From: Arthrobacter sp. MMS18-M83
GTDB lineage: Bacteria > Actinomycetota > Actinomycetes > Actinomycetales > Micrococcaceae
Assembly: GCF_026683955.1 (NCBI RefSeq)
Contig: NZ_CP113343.1
Span: 3,472,001-3,536,000 of the forward strand
Direction: 5' to 3'
DNA: 64,000 nucleotides
The stretch's first letter is position 1; each line of letters opens with the position of its first letter. This document shows positions 43,692 through 51,898 of this stretch, piece by piece. A program made the position numbers and the translations under genes. The notes under the pieces are model-generated. The model did not search any database. It worked only from the letters and a program-made list of their open reading frames with translations, and was not told the DNA's origin.

Positions 43692-43860
43692 TATAACTCG
43701 TCCGGCTTTGAGAAGCTGGAAGCGAGGGGGATCCACCAGTGGGGTGGCCGCGATACGTTCGACCCGTATGTCCTCCACTCAAGCTGACAACCGGCGCAAG
43801 CCGGGAACAGTCGGCAAAGGAAAGGCCCGGACTCAGTGAGTCCGGGCCTTTCTTTTGCTG
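43692..43860 (+). ncRNA. candidate small RNA or 23-codon mini-gene between mshD and glnR
   Basis: On the strand opposite to its neighbours, a -10-like TATAAC (43692-43697) is followed by about 160 nt ending in a perfect terminator with T-rich tail. The transcript would contain a CCGGC-GCAA-GCCGG tetraloop hairpin (43791-43804). An ATG at 43768 opens a 23-codon frame ending in the terminator stem (MSSTQADNRRKPGTVGKGKA...), basic and without a clear Shine-Dalgarno site. Either an sRNA or a tiny basic protein is possible. Confidence 0.35.
43821..43857. terminator. bidirectional terminator downstream of glnR
   Basis: A perfect 15-bp inverted repeat, AAAGGCCCGGACTCA (43821-43835) with its complement (43837-43851), T-rich on the plus side (CTTTCTTTT) and likewise on the minus side. 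It would end glnR transcription and any plus-strand transcript. Confidence 0.9.
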
Positions 43861-43867
43861 CGGAAAC

Positions 43868-44566
43868 TCAGGCTTCCGTGAGTTCATCTTCTTGCAAACG
43901 GACCAGCGTCAGCCGATAACCAACGTTGCGTACCGTGCTGATCAGGTTTTCGTGGTCCACGCCCAGCTTTGCACGCAGGCGCCTCACGTGGACGTCCACG
44001 GTGCGGGTGCCTCCGTAGTAGTCGTAGCCCCATACTTCCGTGAGGAGCTGCTGACGCGTGAAGACCCTGCCCGGGTGCTGCGCCAGGTACTTCAAGAGCT
44101 CGAATTCCTTGAAGGTCAGGTTGAGCGGCTGTCCGTTCACCCGGGCCGTATAGCTTGCCTCGTCAATCACGACGCCGGCCGCGCGGATTTCGGTGTTGGT
44201 TTCCTCTTCGCCGGGGACGGCGCGCGCCATCGCCAGGCGGATCCGGGCCTCGACTTCGGCCGGACCCGCAGAATCGAGGACGATGTCATCCACGGACCAT
44301 GCAGAGGAGACGGCAGCCATGCCGCCTTCAGTGAGGATCAGGATGAGGGGGGCGCTCAGGCCCGTGGCCTTGAGCAATTGGGTCAAGGAGCGGGCCCCGA
44401 CAAGGTCCTTGCGGGCATCAAGGAAAACGACGTCGGTGGGATCGGTTTCGAGCAGTGCCGTCGGTTCTGCCGGGAGGATGTGGACCCGGTGGTTCAATAA
44501 TTCCAAGGCAGGCAGGATGTCTACCGACGACCCGGTGCTGTTCGTCAGAAGCAGGATGTGCGACAT
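43868..44566 (-). CDS. glnR: GlnR-type OmpR-family nitrogen regulator
   Basis: A 232-residue response-regulator-like protein; start ATG 44566 follows GGAGGA, so the longer ORF was trimmed. The receiver (residues 1-115) has the conserved Asp50 ([10 protein letters not shown]) but a degenerate acidic pocket at the N-terminus (ILLLTNSTG), typical of GlnR, which works without phosphorylation. The winged helix ([55 protein letters not shown]) binds promoters of glutamine synthetase and ammonium uptake genes in relatives. Adjacency to mshD repeats the mycobacterial order. Confidence 0.88.
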   Translation of the reverse strand: MSHILLLTNSTGSSVDILPALELLNHRVHILPAEPTALLETDPTDVVFLDARKDLVGARSLTQLLKATGLSAPLILILTEGGMAAVSSAWSVDDIVLDSAGPAEVEARIRLAMARAVPGEEETNTEIRAAGVVIDEASYTARVNGQPLNLTFKEFELLKYLAQHPGRVFTRQQLLTEVWGYDYYGGTRTVDVHVRRLRAKLGVDHENLISTVRNVGYRLTLVRLQEDELTEA

Positions 44567-44694
44567 AGTTCCTCCAATGGGCGGTCCGCGCATCATCGGG
44601 CGTCTGAACCGGGTTTCCACCGGCCGGTAGCTGCTCAAGGGGCGAGGTTCCGTTGTAACGGAAGCGTTGCAACAAGAAGCGCTGTTGACAACCG

Positions 44695-44723
44695 AGTATA
44701 CCTAAACGCCCATGCAACGTCAG
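44695..44723 (-). promoter_or_regulatory. putative glnR promoter
   Basis: On the minus strand CTGACG (44718-44723) and TATACT (44695-44700) with a 17-bp spacer, about 130 bp before the glnR start codon, leaving an untranslated leader. Confidence 0.45.
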
Positions 44724-44869
44724 GGATTCGTGACACCTTCAACCCCTGTTTGCGACATATTTCGGCTGCATAAGGCAGGATTGGCAAGAGGTTGGTCGCT
44801 GCGTGGAGCGAAACGGCGCCCCGCGGGGTCCGCAGTGAGGGTCGAGGACACAGCGAGGTCAGGGGCACA

Positions 44870-45604
44870 GTGAAGTCTTGGAGTATCGGGGTGGTCGGCC
44901 TCGTGGCCCTCGCGGTTATCGTGGCCAGCACATACGGTCCCCCGGAAGGCCTGGTGGGCGTCGGAATCGCGGCGTCGGCCGCCGTCGGCATCGGATGGCC
45001 CCATTTTCTAGCGGTTCCCGCCAAAAAGACCCTGGCCGCGGTGATCGGGTTGAGCGGTGCCGCTTCAGCCGTGGCTGCCGGTTTCATCCCGGCCCCCGGC
45101 TTCCTCGACGCGACTCCCGCCTTCATCGCGGCCGGCGTGATCGCGGTGTTCGTCGTGCAACTAATCCGCGGAACGGGTCAAGCGCAGCGGCTTGAATCCA
45201 CCCTCGGCAGTTGCGCAGGCGTGTTGTTGAGCTGCCTCGGAGCAGGCTGGATTGCGGGTTCACGGTTCAACGGCATCAAGGAAATGGTGCTGGTTGCCGG
45301 CCTGAGTGCCGCGGTTGCCCTTCTCGCCGGACTCTTGCGCTGGCCGGACCGGGTTGTGGCGCCTTTGGGCATCGTCGCGGCCGGATTGGTGGCTCCATTG
45401 GCCGGCCTGGTGTTCTCCAATATTTCGATTGTGCCCGCGATCGTCGTGGGTGTCGTCATCGGCTCGATCTTGGTCAGTTTCCGCCGGATGGTCACGCTGC
45501 GACTCGGCCGCCTGAACTTCCCGGCCGTCCTGGGAATGGGCGTCGCGCCCGTCTGGGCGGTTGGTGCCCTGTGCTACTTCATCGACAAACTACTCATCTA
45601 CTAA
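44870..45604 (+). CDS. polytopic membrane protein of unknown function
   Basis: A 244-residue protein with about eight transmembrane segments in closely packed pairs, beginning VKSWSIGVVGLVALAVIVAS. GTG 44870 with AGGGG upstream is preferred; the ORF reaches 44792, but that part (RGVRSEGRGHSEVRG) is non-hydrophobic and repetitive. Gly/Ala-rich helices and no obvious catalytic residues suggest a permease-like or threonine/serine-exporter-like fold (LLSCLGAGWIAG, SILVSFRRMVTLRLGRLNFPAVLGMGVAPVWAVG), but the assignment is uncertain. It precedes a 37-residue membrane peptide gene by 16 bp. Confidence 0.65.
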   Translation: MKSWSIGVVGLVALAVIVASTYGPPEGLVGVGIAASAAVGIGWPHFLAVPAKKTLAAVIGLSGAASAVAAGFIPAPGFLDATPAFIAAGVIAVFVVQLIRGTGQAQRLESTLGSCAGVLLSCLGAGWIAGSRFNGIKEMVLVAGLSAAVALLAGLLRWPDRVVAPLGIVAAGLVAPLAGLVFSNISIVPAIVVGVVIGSILVSFRRMVTLRLGRLNFPAVLGMGVAPVWAVGALCYFIDKLLIY

Positions 45605-45620
45605 CGGTTAGGATGGCATC

Positions 45621-45734
45621 ATGTCCGTACTTGCATTTGAAATCTTCTTCCTTGTCCTCCTCGGCTTGGCCAGCCTCTCGATGGCGTGGTTTGCCGGTTT
45701 TGTCGTTTACCGTCTCTTCAAGGGCCAGAAGTAG
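45621..45734 (+). CDS. 37-residue single-TM membrane peptide
   Basis: A short gene, MSVLAFEIFFLVLLGLASLS then MAWFAGFVVYRLFKGQK, starting at ATG with AGGA upstream, 16 bp after the previous gene. One hydrophobic helix spans about residues 5-31 and the C-terminus is basic, giving an inside-positive orientation. No family recognised; it could be an accessory of the upstream membrane protein. Confidence 0.55.
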   Translation: MSVLAFEIFFLVLLGLASLSMAWFAGFVVYRLFKGQK

Positions 45735-45770
45735 AGCTTCTGTACCTTCTGGTCCACTGAGGTAGTTGCT

Positions 45771-46370
45771 GTGCCCATCGAAATCCCTTCAGACCTGACA
45801 CCCGAACTGGTACCCCTTTCCTGGCTCATTGGCGAGTGGGAAGGCCGGGGACGGCTTGGAAGCGGCGACGAAGACTCGGATCATTTCATCCAGCACGTCT
45901 CCTTCACGCATCACGGCCTGCCGTACCTGGAGTACCGCGCCGAAAGCTGGCTCACTGACGAGGACGGCACCAAGCTGAGGCCACTGACGGTGGAGACCGG
46001 CTTCTGGGCGCTGGAGCGGAAAATGATTGACGCCGACGGCGGTCCGGGCCTGATCCCCGCGGATATTGTCCCGGCGTTGAAGACTGCCGACGACGTCGAG
46101 GCCCACCGGAACGCTGACGGCGGGTTCGATATCTCGGTGTCGATCGCCCACCCCGGCGGTATCAGCGAGCTGTACTACGGCCAGATCAAGGGGCCGCAGA
46201 TCCAGATGAGCACAGACATGGTGATGCGTGGCGGCCACTCCAAGGAATACACTGCGGCCACACGCATTTTCGGTCTGGTAGACGGCAACTTGCTGTGGCG
46301 TTGGGATGTGTCCACTCCGGGGAAGTCGCTCGAGGCCCATGCTTCGGCTTTTCTGAACAAGCTCTCCTAG
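45771..46370 (+). CDS. FABP-like/nitrobindin-family heme-binding protein
   Basis: A 199-residue lipocalin-like beta barrel. The N-terminal PLSWLIGEWEGRGRLG matches the nitrobindin GxWxGxG region, HFIQHVSFTHHGLPYLEYRAESW and the C-terminal GNLLWRWDVST strand complete the barrel. Family members bind ferric heme and interact with nitric oxide or peroxynitrite. A proximal His would be expected near the C-terminal strands (EAHASAFL is the candidate). GTG start with AGG upstream. It heads a plus-strand run with the reductase and ygfZ genes. Confidence 0.82.
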   Translation: MPIEIPSDLTPELVPLSWLIGEWEGRGRLGSGDEDSDHFIQHVSFTHHGLPYLEYRAESWLTDEDGTKLRPLTVETGFWALERKMIDADGGPGLIPADIVPALKTADDVEAHRNADGGFDISVSIAHPGGISELYYGQIKGPQIQMSTDMVMRGGHSKEYTAATRIFGLVDGNLLWRWDVSTPGKSLEAHASAFLNKLS

Positions 46371-46475
46371 GAGAGCCGGTTCGCTGGCTTCAAGTCGCAT
46401 TGAGCTTCAAGGTCCACCTAAAAAGGTCCCACTGAACGTCCCGTTTCGCAGCTCGATCCAGCAAGGGAGCAGCAA

Positions 46476-47198
46476 GTGAACGAAGCAGCAAAACCTGCCA
46501 GCTATGACGATCTCAAGGCTGTGTTCTTCAACGGGACGCTCAAGCCATCCCCACAGGTGAGCAATACCGACGGCCTGATAGCCATCAGCCGGCGCATCAT
46601 GGAGAAGCAGGGAGTCAGCACCCGCGTCATCCGCACCGTGGACCACAACGTCGCTGCCGGCGTGTATCCCGACATGCGCGAACACGGATGGGCCACGGAC
46701 GAATGGCCGGAACTTTATCCGGCGGTGCTGGAAGCCGACATCGTGGTGGTGGCCGGCCCCATCTGGCTCGGCGACAACTCCTCCCAGACCAAGAAGCTCA
46801 TCGAACGTCTCTACGCCCATTCGGGCCAGCTCAACAGCAAAGGCCAGTGGGCCTACTATCCAAAAGTCGGCGGCTGCCTGATTACCGGCAACGAGGACGG
46901 CATCAAACATTGCGCCATGAACGTCCTGTACAGCCTTCAGCATGTCGGCTTCACCATTCCGCCACAGGCCGATGCCGGCTGGATCGGCGCCGTCGGTCCT
47001 GGCCCAAGCTACCTCGACGAAGGCTCCGGTGGCCCGGAGAGCGACTTCACCAACCGGAACACCACGTTTATGACCTGGAACCTGCTCCACTACGCGCGGA
47101 TGCTCAAGGACGTGGGCGGCATTCCCGCCTACGGCAACCTCCCGGAGGAGTGGAAAGCCGGCACACGCTTCGATTTTGAAAACCCGGAATACCGCTGA
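46476..47198 (+). CDS. flavodoxin-like NAD(P)H-dependent oxidoreductase
   Basis: A 240-residue flavodoxin-fold protein: AVFFNGTLKPSPQVSNTDGLI phosphate loop for FMN (residues about 14-34), DIVVVAGPIWLGDNSSQTKKLIERLY, and VGGCLITGNEDGIKH. The pattern is that of the NADPH-dependent FMN reductase/multimeric flavodoxin WrbA-like group. The GTG start is supported by AGGGAG. A partner is not evident; the neighbouring heme-binding protein and the YgfZ-like iron-sulfur factor hint at redox stress roles, which is only context. Confidence 0.83.
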   Translation: MNEAAKPASYDDLKAVFFNGTLKPSPQVSNTDGLIAISRRIMEKQGVSTRVIRTVDHNVAAGVYPDMREHGWATDEWPELYPAVLEADIVVVAGPIWLGDNSSQTKKLIERLYAHSGQLNSKGQWAYYPKVGGCLITGNEDGIKHCAMNVLYSLQHVGFTIPPQADAGWIGAVGPGPSYLDEGSGGPESDFTNRNTTFMTWNLLHYARMLKDVGGIPAYGNLPEEWKAGTRFDFENPEYR

Positions 47199-47220
47199 GC
47201 CCCAAGGACTTCTACTACAT

Positions 47221-48306
47221 ATGACTTACAAGAGCCCCCTATTGTCGCGCCCCGGAGCTGTAGAAGGCGGCGGCGAGGACTCCGGCGTCGCGGCCCACTA
47301 CGGCGAACCCCTGCGGGAGCAGCGCGCGCTGGCCGCCGGCACCGCCGTCGTCGATCTTTCCTATCGTGGGGTTGTCACGGTCACTGGACCGGACCGTCTC
47401 AGCTGGCTCAACACGCTGTCCTCGCAGCAGTTGACCAATCTCCAGCCAGGTGTCTCAAGCGAACTGTTGCTCCTCACCATCCAGGGCCGCATTGAGTTTG
47501 ACGCCCGCGTGGTGGACGACGGCGAGACCACCTGGCTGCTGGTCGAAGCCGCCGAGGCTGCCCCGCTGGCGGAGTGGCTCAACAAGATGCGATTCATGTT
47601 GCGGGTCGAAGTGGCTGATGTATCGGCCGATTGGGCCGTCGTCGGTTCAACCAAGGCGGTTGACGCCTGGTCCGGACGGCTCGTTTGGGAGGATCCGTGG
47701 CCGCATATCGGCGTCGGCGGCTATTCGTACAGCGTGGTGGAGGAAAGCTCCCATCCCGGTCTTGAACGGCCGTGGTTCGAGTACCTCATTCCCGCGGGCG
47801 AGCTTGAAGCGGCCGTCGATGGAATGGCCCTCGCTGGCTCGTTGGCTGCGGAGGCCCTTCGCATTGCCGCGTGGCGTCCCCGGCTTGGCGCGGAGACGGA
47901 CGAGAAGACCATCCCGCACGAGCTCGATCTCCTGCGGACATCGGTCCATTTGAACAAAGGCTGCTACAAGGGCCAGGAAACCATCGCCCGCGTCCACAAC
48001 CTGGGACACCCGCCCCGGCGGCTTGTCTTCCTGCAACTGGACGGCTCGCAGCACACCCTCCCGGCGCCGGGCAGCGTCGTATTTGCCGGGGAACGCAAGG
48101 TAGGTACGCTGACTTCCGTGGCCCAGCACTTCGAAATGGGAGCGGTGGGGCTGGCGCTCATCAAGCGGTCTGTGGATCCGCAGGAAGTGCTGACCGTCCT
48201 GGATGGTGAGGAACCCTATCCGGCCGCCCAGGAGGTAATCGTTGCGCCCGACGCCGGACAGGTGGTGGGACGCCAGACCGGATTCCTGAAGGGACCCCAC
48301 CGATGA
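47221..48306 (+). CDS. ygfZ: YgfZ/GcvT-like folate-binding protein
   Basis: A 361-residue COG0354-family protein that helps maintain or repair iron-sulfur clusters using folate. The defining motif K-G-C-Y-K-G-Q-E is at residues 246-253 (HLNKGCYKGQETIARVHNLG). The N-terminal GcvT-like domain shows VDLSYRGVVTVTGPDRLSWLNTLSSQ. It follows the reductase by 22 bp and overlaps the ankyrin gene by ATGA, so these form one operon. Length is typical of the actinobacterial form. Confidence 0.9.
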   Translation: MTYKSPLLSRPGAVEGGGEDSGVAAHYGEPLREQRALAAGTAVVDLSYRGVVTVTGPDRLSWLNTLSSQQLTNLQPGVSSELLLLTIQGRIEFDARVVDDGETTWLLVEAAEAAPLAEWLNKMRFMLRVEVADVSADWAVVGSTKAVDAWSGRLVWEDPWPHIGVGGYSYSVVEESSHPGLERPWFEYLIPAGELEAAVDGMALAGSLAAEALRIAAWRPRLGAETDEKTIPHELDLLRTSVHLNKGCYKGQETIARVHNLGHPPRRLVFLQLDGSQHTLPAPGSVVFAGERKVGTLTSVAQHFEMGAVGLALIKRSVDPQEVLTVLDGEEPYPAAQEVIVAPDAGQVVGRQTGFLKGPHR

Positions 48307-48716
48307 GCGAAACAACGGGCGATGAAGCCCAGACGACGGGTGTCGATGAGGAGGCGATCGCCTTGGCGCATGCGTTGCTCGATGCCGCCAGGGAGGGCAA
48401 CTCCGAGCTCTTGCGCAGCTACCTCAACGCAGGTGCGCCTGCCGGAATGAGCAATGCCGCGGGTGATTCACTCCTGATGCTGGCGGCGTACCACGGCCAC
48501 CCTGAGACCGTTCAGCTTCTGCTCTACCACGGTGCCGACGCGAACGCCGCGAATGACCGCGGCCAGACGCCGCTGGCGGGTGCGGTTTTCAAGGGCTATA
48601 CGGAGGTAGCCCGGGTGCTCATTGACGCTGGAGCAGATCCGGACGCCGGAGTCCCCACAGCGCGCGACGCCGCCCGGATGTTTGCTCGCACCGATATTCT
48701 CGCGCTGCTTGGATAG
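48303..48716 (+). CDS. ankyrin-repeat protein
   Basis: A 137-residue protein composed of three to four ankyrin repeats: GNSELLRSYLNAGAPAGMSNAAGDSLLMLAAYHGHPETVQLLLYHGADANAANDRGQTPLAGAVFKGYTEVARVLIDAGADPDAGVPTARDAA are successive helix-loop-helix units. No signal peptide; a cytoplasmic protein-interaction role is likely. The start overlaps the ygfZ stop (ATGA), so it is translationally coupled. Confidence 0.88.
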   Translation: MSETTGDEAQTTGVDEEAIALAHALLDAAREGNSELLRSYLNAGAPAGMSNAAGDSLLMLAAYHGHPETVQLLLYHGADANAANDRGQTPLAGAVFKGYTEVARVLIDAGADPDAGVPTARDAARMFARTDILALLG

Positions 48717-48807
48717 GCCAGGGACGCCCGGATAGCAGGCCAGGGAGGGCCGCCGGGCCTCGCCCTCGCTTGGTGGCTGTCTCGTGGCGGCTGCCTTGCG
48801 GTCTAAT

Positions 48808-48839
48808 ATTCCATGTGGAATAGTTGTTGTGGAATAGTT
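48808..48839 (+). promoter_or_regulatory. putative PadR operator
   Basis: The palindrome ATTCCA-TG-TGGAAT (48808-48821) overlaps two direct repeats of TGTGGAATAGTT (48814-48825 and 48828-48839), just before the padR start. The arrangement is that of an autoregulatory operator. Confidence 0.6.
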
Positions 48840-48857
48840 CGCACGGAGGATGAAAAA

Positions 48858-49418
48858 ATGGCACGAGCCGCACTGACTCCACTTGGGGTCGCTGCACTTG
48901 CCCTCCTTGTCGAGGCACCCATGCACCCTTACGAGATGTACCAGCTCCTGATGGCGCGCCACGAGGATCGCTTGGTAAAGGTGCGGCCGGGGACGCTTTA
49001 CCACGCAGTGGGGCGCCTGGAAGAGAGTGGCTTTGTCGAGGCGACTGGTATTGACCGCGCCGGCAACCGGCCTGAGCGCACAACCTACCGGATCACCGGA
49101 GCTGGCCGGGAGGCGTTGACCGAGCGCCTCCAGGACATGCTGGCCGAACCCGTGAACGAATACCCGAGCTTCCCCCACGCGATAGCCGAGGCACACAACC
49201 TGCCCTCCGGCGTCGTGCTCGAACTCCTTGACCACCGGGTAGCGAACCTGCAAAACCAACTCGACTTCCTGCTTCGCGGTGAAGAAGCAGTCGCCGCCAA
49301 GGGCGTCGAGCCGAAGTTCTGGATAGATATCAAGTACCAACAGTCAATGCTGCGTACGGAAATCGACTGGATCCGCGGCTTCCAGAATGATCTCCGCAGC
49401 GGGCAGTTGCCATGGTAA
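48858..49418 (+). CDS. PadR-family transcriptional regulator
   Basis: A 186-residue PadR subfamily-2-type regulator; ATG 48858 lies 8 bp after GGAGG, whereas the ORF start at 48813 lies inside the operator. The winged helix shows LTPLGVAALALLVEAPMHPYEMYQLLMARHEDRLVKVRPGTLYHAVGRLEESGFVE, and the C-terminal helices (LDHRVANLQNQLDFLL... YQQSMLRTEIDWIRGFQNDL) form the dimerisation arm. The downstream EmrB-type exporter, 54 bp away, is the obvious target; PadR proteins usually respond to an aromatic or drug ligand. Confidence 0.88.
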   Translation: MARAALTPLGVAALALLVEAPMHPYEMYQLLMARHEDRLVKVRPGTLYHAVGRLEESGFVEATGIDRAGNRPERTTYRITGAGREALTERLQDMLAEPVNEYPSFPHAIAEAHNLPSGVVLELLDHRVANLQNQLDFLLRGEEAVAAKGVEPKFWIDIKYQQSMLRTEIDWIRGFQNDLRSGQLPW

Positions 49419-49472
49419 CTGCCCCTCCAACGCACCATCTTGCAAGAAATTCAGCACAGTCAAAGGAATCCC

Positions 49473-51014
49473 ATGGAAAACGTAACTAAACCGTGGCCCG
49501 CACTGTGGTCCCTCGTGGTCGGGTTCTTCATGATCCTGATCGATACCACCATCGTTTCCGTGGCGAACCCGCGGATCATGGAGGGCCTCCACACCGATAT
49601 CAACGCCGTCATCTGGGTGACGAGCGCTTACCTCCTCGCGTACGCGGTTCCGTTGCTGATCACCGGCAGGCTCGGTGACCGGTTCGGGCCCAAGAACCTG
49701 TACCTGATCGGCCTCGTCGTCTTCACCCTTGCTTCGCTGTGGTGCGGGCTTTCAGACGACATCGGCACGCTGATCACGGCCAGGGTGGTTCAGGGCATCG
49801 GCGCTGCCATGATGACTCCGCAAACCATGGCCGTCATCACCCGCATCTTCCCGCCGGACCGCCGTGGCGCAGCCATGGGCCTCTGGGGAGCCACCGCCGG
49901 TATGGCCATCCTCGTGGGCCCGATCCTCGGCGGCGTGCTGGTTGACGGCCTCGGCTGGCAGTGGATCTTCTTCGTCAATGTTCCCATCGGCATCGTCGCG
50001 TTCGTCCTCGTGACCCGCCTGGTCCCGAAGCTGACCACACACAGCCACAAGTTCGACGTCGTGGGTGTGCTGCTGTCCGCCGCAGGCATGTTCCTGCTGG
50101 TCTTCGGCATCCAAGAGGGCCAGAGCTACAAGTGGGGCACTGTTACCGGAACCATTACGGTGTGGGGCCTGATCATCACGGGCCTTGTTGTCCTGGCCGT
50201 GTTTGTCCTGTGGCAGTGGCTGCTTGAGCGCCGCGGCGGTGAGCCCTTGCTGCCCCTGGGACTGTTCAAGGACCGTAACTTCTCGCTGGGCAACACCACC
50301 ATCATGGCGGTGGGGTTCACCATCACTGCGTTCCCGCTGCCCACCATTTTCTACTACCAGGTGGTCCGCGGACTGACTCCCACGCAGTCCGCGCTGCTCA
50401 TGATCCCCATGGCCGTGATCTCCGGAGCGCTGGCGCCTTTCGTTGGCAAGCTGATCGACCGGATCAACCCGCGGTGGTTCGCCGCATTCGGCCTCGTCTG
50501 CCTGTCCGGGGCACTCTTCTGGACCTCGACGCTCTTGAAGCCGGACACTCCCATCTGGATGTTCCTGCTGCCCAGCGCCCTCCAGGGTGTGGCCAACGGT
50601 TTCATCTGGGGCCCGGTCTCCAACGCCACCACCCGCAACCTCCCGCCGCGCTCTGCGGGCGCCGGTTCCGGTGTTTTCAACACGACACGCCAGATCGGTG
50701 CGGTACTGGGGTCGGCCGCGATTGCTGCCCTGATCCAGTCCCGGCTCGCGGCCGAGCTGCCGGCGGCTCCTCCAGGTGCCGCCCCGGCCGGCGAGGGTGG
50801 ATTCGCCGGGAAGTTGCCTGAATTCCTACATGGCGGCTTCTCGACGGCGATGAGCCAGTCGGTCTTGCTGCCGGCCTTCGCGATCCTGCTGGGGGCAGTA
50901 GCAGCGTTGTTGTTCGGCAAACCCAAAGCCGTCCAGGGTTGGGGCTCCCCGGCGGGTGTTCCCGAGGTCAAACCTGAGACCGTTTCGCAGGACGGCGGCC
51001 AGGGGAGCCGTTAG
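49473..51014 (+). CDS. DHA2-family (EmrB/QacA-type) MFS drug exporter
   Basis: A 513-residue proton-driven exporter with 14 predicted transmembrane helices. Signatures: FMILIDTTIVSVANPRIMEGL (motif D1), GRLGDRFGPKNLYLIG (motif A) and WGATAGMAILVGPILGGVLVDGLGWQWIFFVNVPIG (motif C, drug-export type). It starts 54 bp after padR at an ATG with AAGGA. The substrate is not predictable; repression by PadR is likely. The C-terminal tail (GWGSPAGVPEVKPETVSQDGG) is hydrophilic. Confidence 0.92.
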   Translation: MENVTKPWPALWSLVVGFFMILIDTTIVSVANPRIMEGLHTDINAVIWVTSAYLLAYAVPLLITGRLGDRFGPKNLYLIGLVVFTLASLWCGLSDDIGTLITARVVQGIGAAMMTPQTMAVITRIFPPDRRGAAMGLWGATAGMAILVGPILGGVLVDGLGWQWIFFVNVPIGIVAFVLVTRLVPKLTTHSHKFDVVGVLLSAAGMFLLVFGIQEGQSYKWGTVTGTITVWGLIITGLVVLAVFVLWQWLLERRGGEPLLPLGLFKDRNFSLGNTTIMAVGFTITAFPLPTIFYYQVVRGLTPTQSALLMIPMAVISGALAPFVGKLIDRINPRWFAAFGLVCLSGALFWTSTLLKPDTPIWMFLLPSALQGVANGFIWGPVSNATTRNLPPRSAGAGSGVFNTTRQIGAVLGSAAIAALIQSRLAAELPAAPPGAAPAGEGGFAGKLPEFLHGGFSTAMSQSVLLPAFAILLGAVAALLFGKPKAVQGWGSPAGVPEVKPETVSQDGGQGSR

Positions 51015-51092
51015 CCCGCGCGAGCTGGCAGCACATGCCTCAAAATTCGATTTCGCGGGCATCGTCTGCCAGTTCGCGGCAGAGAGAGGGCG

Positions 51093-51824
51093 CTAGCGAA
51101 GCAGCACGGAAGTCTGGATACCGCCGTCGACGAATCCAAGCCTCCGCGCCAAGGCGAGCGACCCGCGGTTGTCCAGAGCCGTTCGCCATTGCAGCGTCAG
51201 GCCGGAGGCAAGGGCCTCGTGGGCCGCGATCGAGGCGGCCAAAGTCCCCAGCCCTTGCCGGCGCAATTCCGGCGGCACCAGGACGCCCATATCCGCGAGG
51301 ATCCCCTGCCATTCGGCGTAGGCTCCGCAAGCCACGGGTTGGCGGCCCGGATCGTTGCCATCCATCACCGTGAAATGGTGCTCCATCCTTGAAAGGTGGA
51401 CTTCATTGACGTCGTCCGGAGGGCATCTGCCCTCCAAATCGATCGCCTCGGGATGGCCGTGGGACACAGTGACCTCGCCTCCGGGTTGGAAGAGGGGAAG
51501 GTCGTCGGCGAAGAGCAACGCGGATGTTCCGAGGCCATGGCCCCCGTGCTCGCGGCTGAGTCGCAACAACGCGGAATGCTCGCTCAGCTGATCGTCCGAG
51601 AGCTCGACGGCGGCAGCCACCGCCCATGCCGGAGCCACCAGGGCGGAGCGGCCAAAGAGCCGCACGAAGGTGATGGATTCAGCGTCCTCGTCTTCCCGGA
51701 CCAACCGCTCCCCGAGGCGGGCCGCAGGTGAGCCAGGGACGAAACTGAAGGCTTCGTCGTCGAACCCTAAATGCCGGGCCCAGGCCAGCAGCACAATTTC
51801 GGCCGATCCCGCATCAAGTTCCAT
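51093..51824 (-). CDS. GNAT-family N-acetyltransferase
   Basis: A 243-residue acetyltransferase. The GNAT core is C-terminal: VACGAYAEWQGILADMGVLVPPELRRQGLGTLAASIAAHEAL contains the acetyl-CoA loop (RRQGLG), and LDNRGSLALARRLGFVDGG the late helix. The N-terminal 130 residues have no clear match and may be a degenerate GNAT half. ATG 51824 is chosen because the alternative GTG 51848 sits immediately beside the pfkA terminator. Substrate unknown. Confidence 0.75.
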   Translation of the reverse strand: MELDAGSAEIVLLAWARHLGFDDEAFSFVPGSPAARLGERLVREDEDAESITFVRLFGRSALVAPAWAVAAAVELSDDQLSEHSALLRLSREHGGHGLGTSALLFADDLPLFQPGGEVTVSHGHPEAIDLEGRCPPDDVNEVHLSRMEHHFTVMDGNDPGRQPVACGAYAEWQGILADMGVLVPPELRRQGLGTLAASIAAHEALASGLTLQWRTALDNRGSLALARRLGFVDGGIQTSVLLR

Positions 51825-51855
51825 GACATCGAGTCTAGGCAGTTCCACGAAAAGG

Positions 51856-51886
51856 AAAGGGCAGCAGGCGCCGCCTGCTGCCCTTT
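51856..51886 (-). terminator. intrinsic terminator of pfkA
   Basis: A perfect 15-bp inverted repeat (51856-51870 with 51872-51886, AAAGGGCAGCAGGCG) with T-rich flanks on the minus strand, 13 bp after the pfkA stop. Confidence 0.88.
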
Positions 51887-51898
51887 TCCGGATCCGGC

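Noticed and set aside
51825..51848. GTG 51848 as start of the GNAT gene
   Set aside because: It lies directly against the pfkA terminator hairpin, leaving no room for a ribosome-binding site.
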